Shown here piece by piece: positions 5,871 to 13,772 of a stretch of DNA of 16,689 nucleotides. The notes under the pieces were generated by a model. That model had not been told where the DNA came from. It saw nothing but the letters and a program-made list of their open reading frames with translations, and made no database searches. The DNA lies in assembly GCA_001769925.1 (NCBI GenBank), contig MEPT01000042.1, positions 2,680-19,368 on the forward strand, read 5' to 3'. Made by a program: the position numbers and the translations under genes. How positions within the stretch are numbered: position 1 is the first letter of the stretch; every line of letters begins with the position of its first letter. The DNA is from Bdellovibrionales bacterium RBG_16_40_8. Lineage in GTDB: Bacteria; Bdellovibrionota; Bdellovibrionia; Bdellovibrionales; UBA1609.

Positions 5871-7947
5871 GAGAAAACCCGGCGTAATATTTTATTAGCT
5901 CTTCATGTACCCCTTTACTATCAGTTTTTTGTGGCTTACGTAAAACATATTCTCCTTGCGAGTCAAGATCCCACGTCTGCACATTATCATTTAATAGTTT
6001 CTGCAGTACAAACCAAAGTTGTTCGCGAGAGAGCTGATTTTCAACCGGGGCAATAACCTCAATTCGATTATTAAGGTTACGATACATCCAATCGGCCGAG
6101 CCTACATAGAATTTTCCTTCAAGTGGGTCTTGTGCCCCTCTACGAAAATAAAAAATCCGCGAGTGTTCAAGAAATCGCCCGATGACAGAAACAACCCTAA
6201 TATTTTCACTAAAATTTTTAATTTTTGGGCGTAAAATACAAAAACCACGCACTATAAGGTCAATTTGTACCCCGGCCTGCGAAGCAACGTAAAGAGCATC
6301 GCAGATTTCTTGGTCTTCAAGACTATTCATCTTAGCTATAATTTGCCCACTACCTTGTGTTTTTTGAAACTCTATTTCTTTTTTTATATACTGTAGAAAT
6401 TGTTTACGCATATTTACTGGCGCCACAAGAAGTTTGCTATAACTTTTTTTCAAACTAAGCCCAGTTAAAAAATTAAAAACTTCGATTAGCTCATTACCGA
6501 TACGCTTGTCTGCGGTAAAAACACTTAGATCTGTATATAATTTAGATGTATTAGAATTATAATTACCAGTGCCGATGTGCGAATAATAACGATAGGTATC
6601 ACCCTCTTTACGTATCACCAATATAGTTTTGCTATGAATTTTTTTTCCCATTATCCCATACACGACGTGAACACCAGCGCCTTCGAGAGTTTCACTCAAA
6701 TAAATATTGCGCGCCTCATCAAAACGCGCTTTGAGTTCAATCACGCAAACCACTTGTTTACCTTTTTCTGCAGCCCGTATGAGCAGCGGAATTATGGGGT
6801 TATTTTCACCGGCACGGTACAAACTTATTTTAATTGCCAGCACGTTAGGGTCTTTGATTGATTCAATAATAAATCTTTCAACTGAATCATGAAAACTTTC
6901 ATACGGATAATGTACTAATATGTCTTTTTCGCGAATAATAGAAAAAATATCACGGCCGTCATCAAGTAGTGCGGCTGGACGTACTGGAATATGCGGTACA
7001 TATCTATGTTCAACAATATTAAGGCTAACTATTTCATTAAGACAATTGTAGCTGATCTCACCTGGTATCTCGAACAGATCTGACGGCGTCAGTTCAAGCT
7101 CATCGCGCAAAAATTGAAATATTGATGAGTCATTAGCTTTACCATGTTCGAAGCGCACAATACGGGCAATTCTACGAAGGCGCAGTTCTTCTTCAACCAT
7201 ATCTAAGCGATCTTCGACATCGTCACTGGTTTCGCTGATATCTGCACTTCGCGTAACTCGAAACGGCATAACGCTTTTTACTATCATTTCAGGAAAAAGT
7301 TCTTCTAAATTCTCAGAAATTAAGTCAACCAACCTAATTAAGCGATAAGTCTTTGCTAATCCAGCGCCGCTAGTTGCGTTAATCTGTATCCATTGCGGCA
7401 ACACATCTGGGATTTTTACTCGTGCAAAAAAAGTTTCTCCCTTTTGCGGATGGGTGAGCACAATCCCTAAAGAAATAGATAAATTCGACAAAAAAGGAAA
7501 TGGATGTGCCTTATCAACCGCAAGCGGCGTTAAGATCGGAAACACTTTACTATGAAAATACCCTTTGGCAGATTTTTTCTCATCTTCAGTCAAGTCACTC
7601 CATTTGAGAAAATGAACACCATTTTTTGTAAGCTCAGCTTGATTTTTTTCGTAGCAATACTGTCTGGCCTGTATTTGCCTTAAAACAACTTGGCGTATTT
7701 CAGTTAATAGCATTTCAGGCGGCAGAAGATCTGCTCCTACTTGCGGGACAGATCTGCCTACCACCCGCTTAAGATACCCCACGCGTTTCATAAAAAATTC
7801 ATCAAGGTTTGATGAAAATATTGCTAGAAAGCGAATTCGCTCTAAAAGCGGCACCCGCGCATCTTGCGCTTGATATAAAACCCGCTCGTTGAACTTGAGC
7901 CAACTTAAATCTCGGTTAAAATAAGGACTAGAATCTAGACGCGTCAT
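5860..7947 (-). CDS. ppk: Polyphosphate kinase 1
   Basis: A 695-residue PPK1, full length for the family. It makes polyphosphate from ATP reversibly. The N domain begins YFNRDLSWLKFNERVL and FSSNLDEFFMKRVG; the head domain follows; the catalytic core has SLYRAG, the autophosphorylated histidine H438 in KIHSKTILV, SHIGTGNYNSNTSKLYTD, RGFCILRP, and the second essential histidine H595 in RFLEHSRIFYF. The C-terminus includes GSADWMYRNLNNRIE. All key residues are present, so it should be active, cytoplasmic or peripheral at the membrane, as a tetramer. It is the first gene of ppk-sixA-ppx. The ATG at 7947 follows only a weak TAGGA at 13 bases. Confidence 0.96.
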   Translation of the reverse strand: MTRLDSSPYFNRDLSWLKFNERVLYQAQDARVPLLERIRFLAIFSSNLDEFFMKRVGYLKRVVGRSVPQVGADLLPPEMLLTEIRQVVLRQIQARQYCYEKNQAELTKNGVHFLKWSDLTEDEKKSAKGYFHSKVFPILTPLAVDKAHPFPFLSNLSISLGIVLTHPQKGETFFARVKIPDVLPQWIQINATSGAGLAKTYRLIRLVDLISENLEELFPEMIVKSVMPFRVTRSADISETSDDVEDRLDMVEEELRLRRIARIVRFEHGKANDSSIFQFLRDELELTPSDLFEIPGEISYNCLNEIVSLNIVEHRYVPHIPVRPAALLDDGRDIFSIIREKDILVHYPYESFHDSVERFIIESIKDPNVLAIKISLYRAGENNPIIPLLIRAAEKGKQVVCVIELKARFDEARNIYLSETLEGAGVHVVYGIMGKKIHSKTILVIRKEGDTYRYYSHIGTGNYNSNTSKLYTDLSVFTADKRIGNELIEVFNFLTGLSLKKSYSKLLVAPVNMRKQFLQYIKKEIEFQKTQGSGQIIAKMNSLEDQEICDALYVASQAGVQIDLIVRGFCILRPKIKNFSENIRVVSVIGRFLEHSRIFYFRRGAQDPLEGKFYVGSADWMYRNLNNRIEVIAPVENQLSREQLWFVLQKLLNDNVQTWDLDSQGEYVLRKPQKTDSKGVHEELIKYYAGFSHGQ

Positions 7948-8011
7948 AAAGTTCGAAGTATCCTACCAAAAATGAACTGTTTTATCACAGATTTTATGCT
8001 CAAATATATTT
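7948..8011. promoter_or_regulatory. Divergent promoter region between the polyphosphate operon and the hydrolase-TetR-LysR unit
   Basis: These 64 bases must hold both promoters. A dyad CTGT-tttatc-ACAG lies at 7977-7990, a plausible regulator site; the TetR encoded downstream is one candidate. Similarity to a Pho box (two direct CTGTCAT-like repeats 11 bases apart) is too weak to claim. No clear -35/-10 pair stands out. Confidence 0.35.
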
Positions 8012-8782
8012 ATGAATTGGTTGCTGCTACGCGGTCTTGGTCGTGAAAAAAGACATTGGCTTGGCTTTCAAGACAAGCTGCAAGAACTATCATACGATAG
8101 TAATGATAGTGACTCACACGTTCTCTGTCTTGATTTGCCTGGCTTTGGCGACGAATCATCTGCCAAAACACCATTTACCGTTCAAGAAAATACAGATTTC
8201 TTACATGAGCGCTTTCTTGAAAAACGAAAAAGTCAAACAAATTGGGGGGTTATAGGGCTTTCTTTAGGAGGGATGATCGCGCTAGATTGGGCTTATCGAT
8301 ACTCAAAAGACTTTACCGCACTGGTAATTATAAACTCTAGCGCCAGAGATCTATCACCCACTTATCAAAGATACTCACCCTATGCCATGTATACAGCAAT
8401 TTTGACTACGTTTTTAAAAACCCCCAACGATTTTGTTCGTCAGCAACTTAAAATGATTTCTAATTTAAAAATTAATGATAAAGCCGTATTAGACGACCTA
8501 ATTAAAATTGCCCAAGACTCTAAGGTGACAAAAGAAAAGCTTTTTCGCCAGACATTTGCAGCATCGCGTTTTGTCTGCCCTGACAAAATATCCATTTCGA
8601 CACTGGTGCTTACATCGATGAAAGATGCTATGGTCGATGTGCGTTGTTCGAAAGCCCTTGCCGAAAAACTTAATGCACAAATCAAATTTCACCCCACAGC
8701 CGGTCATGATTTAACGTTAGATGACCCCCAGTGGGTTATTGATAGAATTCAAACATTTATAGGAGAACTTTCTTCGCTATGA
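8012..8782 (+). CDS. Alpha/beta hydrolase
   Basis: A 256-residue alpha/beta hydrolase of unknown substrate, cytoplasmic (no signal peptide). The catalytic triad is visible: nucleophile S84 in the elbow GLSLGGM, acid D205 in TSMKDAMVD, and H232 in TAGHDLT. The oxyanion segment near the N-terminus reads LLLRGLGRE with an Arg where most relatives have His in HG; LRGL forms exist in a proteobacterial subfamily, so it need not be a defect. LCLDLPGFGDES at 38-49 is the usual strand-4 region. The TGA overlaps the ATG of the TetR gene (ATGA at 8779-8782), so the two are coupled and the hydrolase may act on the TetR effector or its product. There is no Shine-Dalgarno before the ATG at 8012. Confidence 0.88.
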   Translation: MNWLLLRGLGREKRHWLGFQDKLQELSYDSNDSDSHVLCLDLPGFGDESSAKTPFTVQENTDFLHERFLEKRKSQTNWGVIGLSLGGMIALDWAYRYSKDFTALVIINSSARDLSPTYQRYSPYAMYTAILTTFLKTPNDFVRQQLKMISNLKINDKAVLDDLIKIAQDSKVTKEKLFRQTFAASRFVCPDKISISTLVLTSMKDAMVDVRCSKALAEKLNAQIKFHPTAGHDLTLDDPQWVIDRIQTFIGELSSL

Positions 8783-9390
8783 CCTATCATCACGGCAATC
8801 TTAAAGAATCGCTTATTCAAGCAGCAAACGAAGCACTAAATATTAACGGCATTGATGAACTAAGCTTACGAGATATTGCTAAGCGCGCCGGGGTAAGTCA
8901 CAATGCTCCCTACAGGCATTTTCGCGATCGCGTCGATCTTCTCGATAACATCATTGAAAGAACACTATGCGAGCTAGCAGAGCAAATTTTATCTGCCCCA
9001 CTTCTTTACCCAGCATCTATAAGATTACAAATTCAGTTTGTCGGTCGTCTTTTCGCTCAACTTGCTATTCATCACGCGCCAAAGGCCCATTTGCTATTTG
9101 GCGGGCTTTCATCAAAAAGCAAATCAACAAGTAAGAAAAAAAATATTTTAGCAGCTGGATATAAACTTTTGCTGCTAAATATCGAATCAATTCTTGAGCC
9201 TACCGTAGGGCACGAACTAAAAAATGGCACAAATTGCAAAGAACTAGCGCTGTTAATTATGGCGACATTTCGCGGCTTAGGAGTTCTTTATGCTACTAAT
9301 TCAGTCGATGAATTATTAACCTCTGAAGACGTCATTTTTGATTTTACAGATATGGCTTCTGAAAATCTCTTGCACCATCACTTAGCTTAA
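8779..9390 (+). CDS. TetR-family transcription regulator
   Basis: A 203-residue TetR/AcrR regulator. The N-terminus YHHGNLKESLIQAANEAL is typical, and the helix-turn-helix spans about residues 28-51 (LSLRDIAKRAGVSHNAPYRH, ending HFRDR). The remaining 150 residues are the helical ligand-binding and dimer domain and look like the WHG-type C-terminus (FRGLGVLYATNS near 171). It overlaps the hydrolase by four bases and precedes the LysR gene by 18 bases. Self-regulation of the unit through the 7948-8011 region is the expected arrangement. Ligand unknown. Confidence 0.92.
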   Translation: MTYHHGNLKESLIQAANEALNINGIDELSLRDIAKRAGVSHNAPYRHFRDRVDLLDNIIERTLCELAEQILSAPLLYPASIRLQIQFVGRLFAQLAIHHAPKAHLLFGGLSSKSKSTSKKKNILAAGYKLLLLNIESILEPTVGHELKNGTNCKELALLIMATFRGLGVLYATNSVDELLTSEDVIFDFTDMASENLLHHHLA

Positions 9391-9408
9391 CGTAATTCAC
9401 TTTATTAT

Positions 9409-10188
9409 ATGGATTCTCAACACCTACATTGGCCGCTGGCTGTTTTAAGTAAAGCTGTTCACTTTAAGAATCTAACTGGTGCAAGCTCGCATGTTGGCCT
9501 AAGCCAACCACAACTTTCACGACTGATTTCGCAATTAGAGCGTGAATATGACGTAATACTGCTAGATCGTAATACAAAAAGAAAATCTGGCTGGACACCA
9601 GTTGCCTTTCGTTTGGCAGAAATTTACACGCAAAGTTCGCGTAAACTTGAAAGTGCAATTCAAGAAGCTTTGATGGCGCAAGTTCCTACCCATATTAATA
9701 TCGGTAGCCTTGAAGGATTAAACGAACTAGCATTAAAAGTAGCGCACTCGCTACTTGATAGCTCAAATATTGCTACTATTGAACTAGATGTATTTGATCA
9801 GAACGAATTAGAAGAAAAGTTTTTTAACGGTGACCTAGATTTAATTTTCGCTTCACATGAGCCTGGCAAACAAAAATTTAAACACTTACTCGAGGTGGGT
9901 TATCAATCGCTAAGTACGGTTGCGACAAATACGAATTTTAGTGTATTAAGTCCCTACGAATACGGTCGCCTTAAGAAAAAACCAACAAATAAAACTCTTA
10001 TCAGTAATTCTTTAGCGGTTCGTCGTTTATGGCTTGATAAATTTGGCGGTGTTGGCACACTGCCTTCAAGTGTCAGAAAAAGTCGTGGTAGTGATCCAAC
10101 GCCTGTTCTTATAATAGGCACCGAACTTTTTAATGAATCTCTCTGGAGCATCGTTGAAGGTTCAACTAAGAAACTTATAGGCGAGTAA
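9409..10188 (+). CDS. Short LysR-family transcription regulator
   Basis: A 259-residue LysR-type regulator. The winged helix-turn-helix is at about 10-65: AVLSKAVHFKNLTGASSHVG, SQPQLSRLISQLEREY and the wing ILLDRNTKRK with TPVAFRLAE beyond. The effector domain begins near 93 (THINIGSLEGL) and continues FFNGDLDLIFAS, recognisable as the periplasmic-binding-like fold, but it is about 40-60 residues shorter than usual (typical total 290-330). There is no frameshift visible, so it is an intact short form. It lies 18 bases after the TetR stop without a Shine-Dalgarno, so it may depend on coupling. Two different regulators in one unit with one hydrolase is unusual; the target may lie elsewhere. Confidence 0.85.
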   Translation: MDSQHLHWPLAVLSKAVHFKNLTGASSHVGLSQPQLSRLISQLEREYDVILLDRNTKRKSGWTPVAFRLAEIYTQSSRKLESAIQEALMAQVPTHINIGSLEGLNELALKVAHSLLDSSNIATIELDVFDQNELEEKFFNGDLDLIFASHEPGKQKFKHLLEVGYQSLSTVATNTNFSVLSPYEYGRLKKKPTNKTLISNSLAVRRLWLDKFGGVGTLPSSVRKSRGSDPTPVLIIGTELFNESLWSIVEGSTKKLIGE

Positions 10189-10216
10189 ATTAAAACGCAA
10201 AGCTAAATTATGGCTA

Positions 10217-10230
10217 AAAAAATATTTTTT
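10217..10230. terminator. A/T palindrome between convergent genes
   Basis: AAAAAATATTTTTT is a perfect palindrome that ends at the stop codon of the DoxX gene and lies about 30 bases past the LysR stop. It could serve as a weak bidirectional terminator, but there is no GC stem. Confidence 0.25.
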
Positions 10231-10636
10231 ATTTGAGAAACCATGAAAATCTGCCTGCAGAAATTTTAAAAAATGCTTGCAAAGAAAAACGCCCAGGGCC
10301 GGTGAAAAAAAGCGCTCCGTAAATTGTCAAAAATAATATAGCTAATTCTTTTTTTGAAAAATCATCCGTCGCATGAATAACAAAGGCTGCCACCGCCATA
10401 GTGGTGATTAACGGTATAAGTGCCAATCGAGAAAAAAGCCCTAATGCCACTAAGGCCGAGCAAACAAATTCTGCGAAAACAACCAGGCCAAGACTTATAT
10501 TTACCCCAACACCAAGTGGGTCTGGAAATTTAAGTATAAGATCAGAAAAATGGAGCAGTTTGTGTAGACCGTGCTGCCAAAACATAATTCCACCGACAGA
10601 AATACGTAGCAAAAGTAAGCCTAAATCTAAATTCAT
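10229..10636 (-). CDS. DoxX-family inner membrane protein
   Basis: A 135-residue membrane protein with four hydrophobic segments at about 5-24, 45-68, 71-90 and 98-116. Family hallmarks are LLLRISVGGIMFWQHGLHKL at the N-terminus, the second-helix pattern GLVVFAEFVCSALVALG, and the conserved GPGRFSLQAF near 113-122. DoxX proteins are small four-helix inner membrane proteins, several linked to thiol or redox homeostasis; no specific role can be read here. It faces the LysR gene end to end and is 69 bases downstream of the endonuclease-family gene, with which it could share a transcript. TTGACA occurs about 20 bases upstream of its ATG on the minus strand, but without a good -10 partner. Confidence 0.85.
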   Translation of the reverse strand: MNLDLGLLLLRISVGGIMFWQHGLHKLLHFSDLILKFPDPLGVGVNISLGLVVFAEFVCSALVALGLFSRLALIPLITTMAVAAFVIHATDDFSKKELAILFLTIYGALFFTGPGRFSLQAFFKISAGRFSWFLK

Positions 10637-10705
10637 ACCGGCCTATTGTGTAATATCTTTGTCAAAAAACAAGTCTGTAGCCGCTAAGCTAGGCGAAAGT
10701 CGTGC

Positions 10706-11530
10706 TTAATGGGTAAGTTGCCCTGTGAATTCAAGCGGATAATGATCTGATGTATTCACTTCATAGAGCACCCGGGCTGATTTGGTCTCAAGGCCACGAA
10801 CAAAGATGTGATCAAGAATTAAATAATCGAAACGTTGATTCTCCATTAATACATATTTGAGTCCTAAACTGTCGGCCATATCTTTAATCACCAAATAACG
10901 ATCTGGCATGTGTGTGTTGAAATCCCCCGTTACAATTAGCGGCCCTTTATGATTTTTCACGGCTTTTTTGAGTTGGGCAATTTGGCTTTCATAAATCCAG
11001 GTAGTAACAAAATTAATGCCGTGGATATTTGCCACCATTAGCTCATCACTACTACCAGCAATTTTATACTTTGTTATCGCAATCATTTTAGGCGTACTAA
11101 AAATTGGCTCCCTTGCCTCGCTCTGCACGAAACCCTCATAGGTCGGCTTAGCCCGCGAGGCAGTCATTACCCCGGTACCACTGGGACCATCGAAAAAACT
11201 TATGGCGCCAGTCCAGGTTAACCCGGTCATACCAGTATAGTAGCTGGCGTAATTTTCTCCCATCATCGATTCTTGAAGAAGCACTAAATCAGAATTAGTC
11301 GCAAATTTAAAAAGATCTCGATAGGCAGGCCCATTGGTAAACTTCTGCACATTCCAAATTGTTATTCGTAGTTCACGATCAACTCGTATTTCAAGGTCAG
11401 AAGATTTGCCGTATTGAACGAGAATTTGATCATGATTTGGAATTGTTGGGAGTGCTTTCGCGTCTAACGATATGAAAGCAAATGATGCGAACGCTACTAT
11501 AATTATTAAAAAGCCCTTAATTGAACGCAA
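10706..11530 (-). CDS. Exported endonuclease/exonuclease/phosphatase-family protein
   Basis: A 274-residue enzyme of the EEP superfamily (DNase I / AP endonuclease / sphingomyelinase fold), like E. coli YafD in outline. It has a signal peptide or N-terminal anchor (hydrophobic 7-20, possible cut after DAKA at 26). Active-site motifs are complete: N60 in TIWNVQKF, E87 in LVLLQES, H170 in ANIHGINF, D203 and N205 in VTGDFNTH, D240-H241 in LDHIFVRG, and S261-D262-H263 in SDHYPLEF. It should therefore be an active Mg-dependent phosphodiesterase or phosphatase outside the cytoplasm; a nuclease releasing phosphate from extracellular DNA would suit this neighbourhood but is inference. The start is TTG, four bases after a seven-G tract; no ATG fits. 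Confidence 0.85.
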   Translation of the reverse strand: MRSIKGFLIIIVAFASFAFISLDAKALPTIPNHDQILVQYGKSSDLEIRVDRELRITIWNVQKFTNGPAYRDLFKFATNSDLVLLQESMMGENYASYYTGMTGLTWTGAISFFDGPSGTGVMTASRAKPTYEGFVQSEAREPIFSTPKMIAITKYKIAGSSDELMVANIHGINFVTTWIYESQIAQLKKAVKNHKGPLIVTGDFNTHMPDRYLVIKDMADSLGLKYVLMENQRFDYLILDHIFVRGLETKSARVLYEVNTSDHYPLEFTGQLTH

Positions 11531-11534
11531 AGTA

Positions 11535-11541
11535 CCCCCCC
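11535..11541 (-). promoter_or_regulatory. Seven-G tract before the TTG start of the exported EEP enzyme
   Basis: On the minus strand GGGGGGG is followed by TACT and TTG at 11530. An eight-A tract lies just upstream (11544-11551). The G run is the only ribosome-binding element there and decides the start. Confidence 0.5.
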
Positions 11542-11633
11542 AATTTTTTTTGACCTATTTTATTTACATATTTTCTTTACCTACTACTGGTTCACAAATC
11601 TAGGTTTTTCTAGTAGAAGCTTTAACTTATACA

Positions 11634-12425
11634 ATGAAATCATCTAGCTGCCGCCTTAGCGTAAATGTAAATAAAATTGCAACCCTGCGTAATTCGCGGG
11701 GTGGAGATGTGCCTAACCTTCGACAGTATACAAATGACATTATTCGTTATGGGGCCCAGGGCATTACAGTACATCCCCGCCCTGATGAGCGCCATATTCG
11801 TCGGGACGACGTTTATACCCTTAACCAACTGATAAAAAAAATTAACAGCTCTAGAAAAAAGAAAATAGAATTTAATATCGAAGGCTATCCTAGTAAAAGT
11901 TTTTTGAAGCTTGTAGCTACAATTCGCCCCGACCAAGTAACTTTAGTGCCTGACCCGCCTGATGTATTAACTTCTAATGCAGGATGGCAGGTAGCAAAAA
12001 ACGAAAAATTATTAGCCAGAGTGCTTAAGTTTTTTCGTCAAAAAAAAATACGTAGTTCGCTTTTTATTGATGTTCTTACCATTAATTCTTTAGACCTTGC
12101 TGCACTTTCGCGCTTGCAACCTGATCGCGTAGAGCTCTACACCGAGCGCTTCGCCAAAGATTATGTTACAAAATCTCGCCATAAAACCACAATGATCTAT
12201 AAAAAAACGTCACAAAAAATTTATGCTCTTGGCATCGACATTAACGCTGGCCACGATCTAAATTTACAAAATATACGTTTTTTACTTCAATCAATACCAG
12301 AGATTAAAGAGTGCTCAATCGGCCACGCCTTAATTGCCGAGTCGCTTTATTTAGGGCTAAAAGCCACCATCAAAAATTACCTCAGTCAGATGCGTCGAAT
12401 GCGTCATGCGAAATTAGATCAATGA
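11634..12425 (+). CDS. pdxJ: Pyridoxine 5'-phosphate synthase
   Basis: A 263-residue PdxJ, the last enzyme of DXP-dependent vitamin B6 synthesis, condensing 1-deoxyxylulose 5-phosphate with 3-amino-2-oxopropyl phosphate. Motifs: LSVNVNKIATLRNSRGG (8-24), GITVHPRPDERHI (43-55, H47), IEFNIEGYPS (E83), QVTLVPD, ELYTERFAKDY, IDINAGHDLNL (H207) and CSIGHALIAESL (H231). In E. coli the N-terminal motif is NIDHIATLR; here His is replaced by Lys (K14), as in the Bacteroidetes-type enzymes. The protein has a slightly longer C-terminus, rich in basic residues. It shares ATGA with gloB, so the pair is coupled. No Shine-Dalgarno is seen before the ATG at 11634. Confidence 0.95.
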   Translation: MKSSSCRLSVNVNKIATLRNSRGGDVPNLRQYTNDIIRYGAQGITVHPRPDERHIRRDDVYTLNQLIKKINSSRKKKIEFNIEGYPSKSFLKLVATIRPDQVTLVPDPPDVLTSNAGWQVAKNEKLLARVLKFFRQKKIRSSLFIDVLTINSLDLAALSRLQPDRVELYTERFAKDYVTKSRHKTTMIYKKTSQKIYALGIDINAGHDLNLQNIRFLLQSIPEIKECSIGHALIAESLYLGLKATIKNYLSQMRRMRHAKLDQ

Positions 12426-13159
12426 TTGAAGTTCACGTTATACCAGCGCTTATCGATAATTACATTTATGTGATACGTGCGCCGAAAACCGGCCAAATAG
12501 CAGCTATCGACCCATCTGAGGCCAGCTTTGTTATGAATTTTTTGCAGGAGAAAAAATGGGAAAAACTTAATTTTATTTATAACACTCACCACCATTTTGA
12601 TCATGTGGGTGGCAACCTTGAACTTAAGTCGCGCTACAACTGCGAAATTTATTGTTCAGAATTCGATAAACCTCGCGTGCCCGGGGCAACTCATGGCCTT
12701 AACGACAATCAGCAGATCAAATTAGGCGATAATTCTATAGAAACCATTAATGTACCAGGGCATACTCTTGGGGCTGTTTGTTATTACGCTAAAGCTTCAG
12801 GGGTTATTTTTACCGGAGACACGCTTTTTACCTCTGGCTGCGGAAGGCTTTTTGAGGGTACAGCATCTGATCTTTGGCAAAGTCTAAAACGCCTTAGTAA
12901 GCTCCCACTTGAAACAAAAGTATACTCTGGCCATGAGTACGGGTTACAAAATGCCGCCTTTGCCAAGCGGATGTTCCCAGAAAATCCTGAAATTATAGCC
13001 CGTTATGAGGCCTTTAAAGAGGCCCACCGCACCAATATTGCTACTGTTTCTACTACAATTGGGCAGGAACTGCAGACAAACCCCTTTCTAAGATCCCAGA
13101 GTTTAGAAGAATTTATTTCTCTCCGCCGCGCAAAAGATGACTTTAGGCTTGAGGATTAA
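12422..13159 (+). CDS. gloB: Hydroxyacylglutathione hydrolase-like metallo-beta-lactamase (glyoxalase II)
   Basis: A 245-residue metallo-beta-lactamase fold hydrolase that fits GloB, which splits S-lactoylglutathione to lactate and glutathione in methylglyoxal detoxification. It starts MIEVHVIPALIDNYIYVI; the metal site reads THHHFDH (55-61), then H114 in VPGHTLG, the bridging D133 in FTGDTLFTSGCGRLFEG, and H171 in YSGHEYGLQNAAFA. The C-terminal part ends SLEEFISLRRAKDDF, matching the GloB glutathione-binding domain. An upstream start at 12311 is open but runs through pdxJ; the ATG at 12422, overlapping the pdxJ stop by four bases, gives the family N-terminus. Metals are expected to be Zn, Fe or Mn pairs. 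Confidence 0.93.
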   Translation: MIEVHVIPALIDNYIYVIRAPKTGQIAAIDPSEASFVMNFLQEKKWEKLNFIYNTHHHFDHVGGNLELKSRYNCEIYCSEFDKPRVPGATHGLNDNQQIKLGDNSIETINVPGHTLGAVCYYAKASGVIFTGDTLFTSGCGRLFEGTASDLWQSLKRLSKLPLETKVYSGHEYGLQNAAFAKRMFPENPEIIARYEAFKEAHRTNIATVSTTIGQELQTNPFLRSQSLEEFISLRRAKDDFRLED

Positions 13160-13172
13160 ACCTCTGTGAGGT
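13160..13172 (+). repeat. Short hairpin after gloB
   Basis: ACCTC-tgt-GAGGT is a perfect five-pair stem directly after the gloB stop. No T tract follows. It may reduce read-through into rpmG or be an mRNA end structure; TTGAGG (13149) with TAAACA (13172), 17 bases apart, is a weak promoter candidate across the same place. Confidence 0.3.
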
Positions 13173-13210
13173 AAACATTTAAGAAGAAAGATTAAGAACA
13201 GGGAGCATTT

Positions 13211-13390
13211 ATGGCGAAAAAAGGTAAAATTAGAATTATTACTCTTGAGTGCACCGAGGCCCGCGCACTTGGTAAACCTGTTTCTCGCTACACAACCCAA
13301 AAAAACAGCCAAACTCATCCAGAGCGCCTTGAAAAGAAAAAATATAACCCAAATTTACGTAAACACACCCTTCATCGCGAAATCAAATAA
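13211..13390 (+). CDS. rpmG: 50S ribosomal protein L33
   Basis: A 59-residue protein reading [20 protein letters not shown], then the family core [20 protein letters not shown] and [15 protein letters not shown]. This is ribosomal protein L33 of the large subunit. It has a single cysteine (C14) and lacks the two CxxC pairs, so it is the zinc-free C- form. GGGAG lies five bases before the ATG. It is slightly longer than the usual 49-55 residues because of the LGKP insertion. It is not next to rpmB or tRNA genes here. Confidence 0.95.
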   Translation: MAKKGKIRIITLECTEARALGKPVSRYTTQKNSQTHPERLEKKKYNPNLRKHTLHREIK

Positions 13391-13403
13391 TTAGGAGGCA
13401 TCT

Positions 13404-13757
13404 ATGAAGTCTTTCGCCATTATTCTAAGTAGTCTTTTTGTCATTTCATGTTCATCTCAAGCCGTAAAAGACAGCAAAGATGATGCAGAAACTGGTAACA
13501 AAGTTCAAGATAAAGCTGTTACTGAAGTTAAAAAAGTAAATAAAGCCTCGACTTCAACTGGTTCTGTAAGCTGTACATATGGCGACATAAAACGCGAACT
13601 AAATATTGTGCAAAGCCCTGATAATTGTACAGTTGAATATACTAAAGACGGCACCAAAAACGAGATCGGTTCAGGCGCACCCAATTCACCATTCTGCGAA
13701 GAGATTGTTAATCGCGTAAAAAACAATCTCACTGCAGCTGGCTATCAGTGTAAATAA
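13404..13757 (+). CDS. Small four-cysteine lipoprotein, unknown function
   Basis: A 117-residue lipoprotein with a textbook AGGAGG six bases before its ATG, 13 bases after rpmG. The signal peptide MKSFAIILSSLFVISC has the lipobox VISC (acylated C16). A charged linker of about 35 residues (many K, D, E) leads to a small domain with four cysteines (C57, C75, C98, C116): SCTYGDIKRELNIV, NCTVEYTKDGTKNEIG, and FCEEIVNRVKNNLTAAGYQC. The spacing suggests two disulfides. I have the impression of similar small Cys domains in lipoproteins of Bdellovibrio relatives, but cannot name the family. Possibly co-transcribed with rpmG, which would be an unrelated housekeeping partner. Confidence 0.85.
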   Translation: MKSFAIILSSLFVISCSSQAVKDSKDDAETGNKVQDKAVTEVKKVNKASTSTGSVSCTYGDIKRELNIVQSPDNCTVEYTKDGTKNEIGSGAPNSPFCEEIVNRVKNNLTAAGYQCK

Positions 13758-13772
13758 ATATTAGATTTATTT
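13752..13772. terminator. A/T stem between the convergent lipoprotein and phoU genes
   Basis: AAATAAA-tattaga-TTTATTT is a perfect seven-pair inverted repeat that contains both stop codons, the genes ending nine bases apart. It is A/T only, so a weak bidirectional terminator at best. Confidence 0.3.

Noticed and set aside
7948..8011. Pho box upstream of ppk
   Set aside because: Only one CTGTTTT-like unit is seen; the second direct repeat at 11-base spacing does not match, and the inverted CTGT...ACAG arrangement is a different type of site.
12311..12421. Extended N-terminus for the GloB-like protein
   Set aside because: It would read through the end of pdxJ in another frame and adds residues absent from the family; the ATG at 12422 gives the conserved start.
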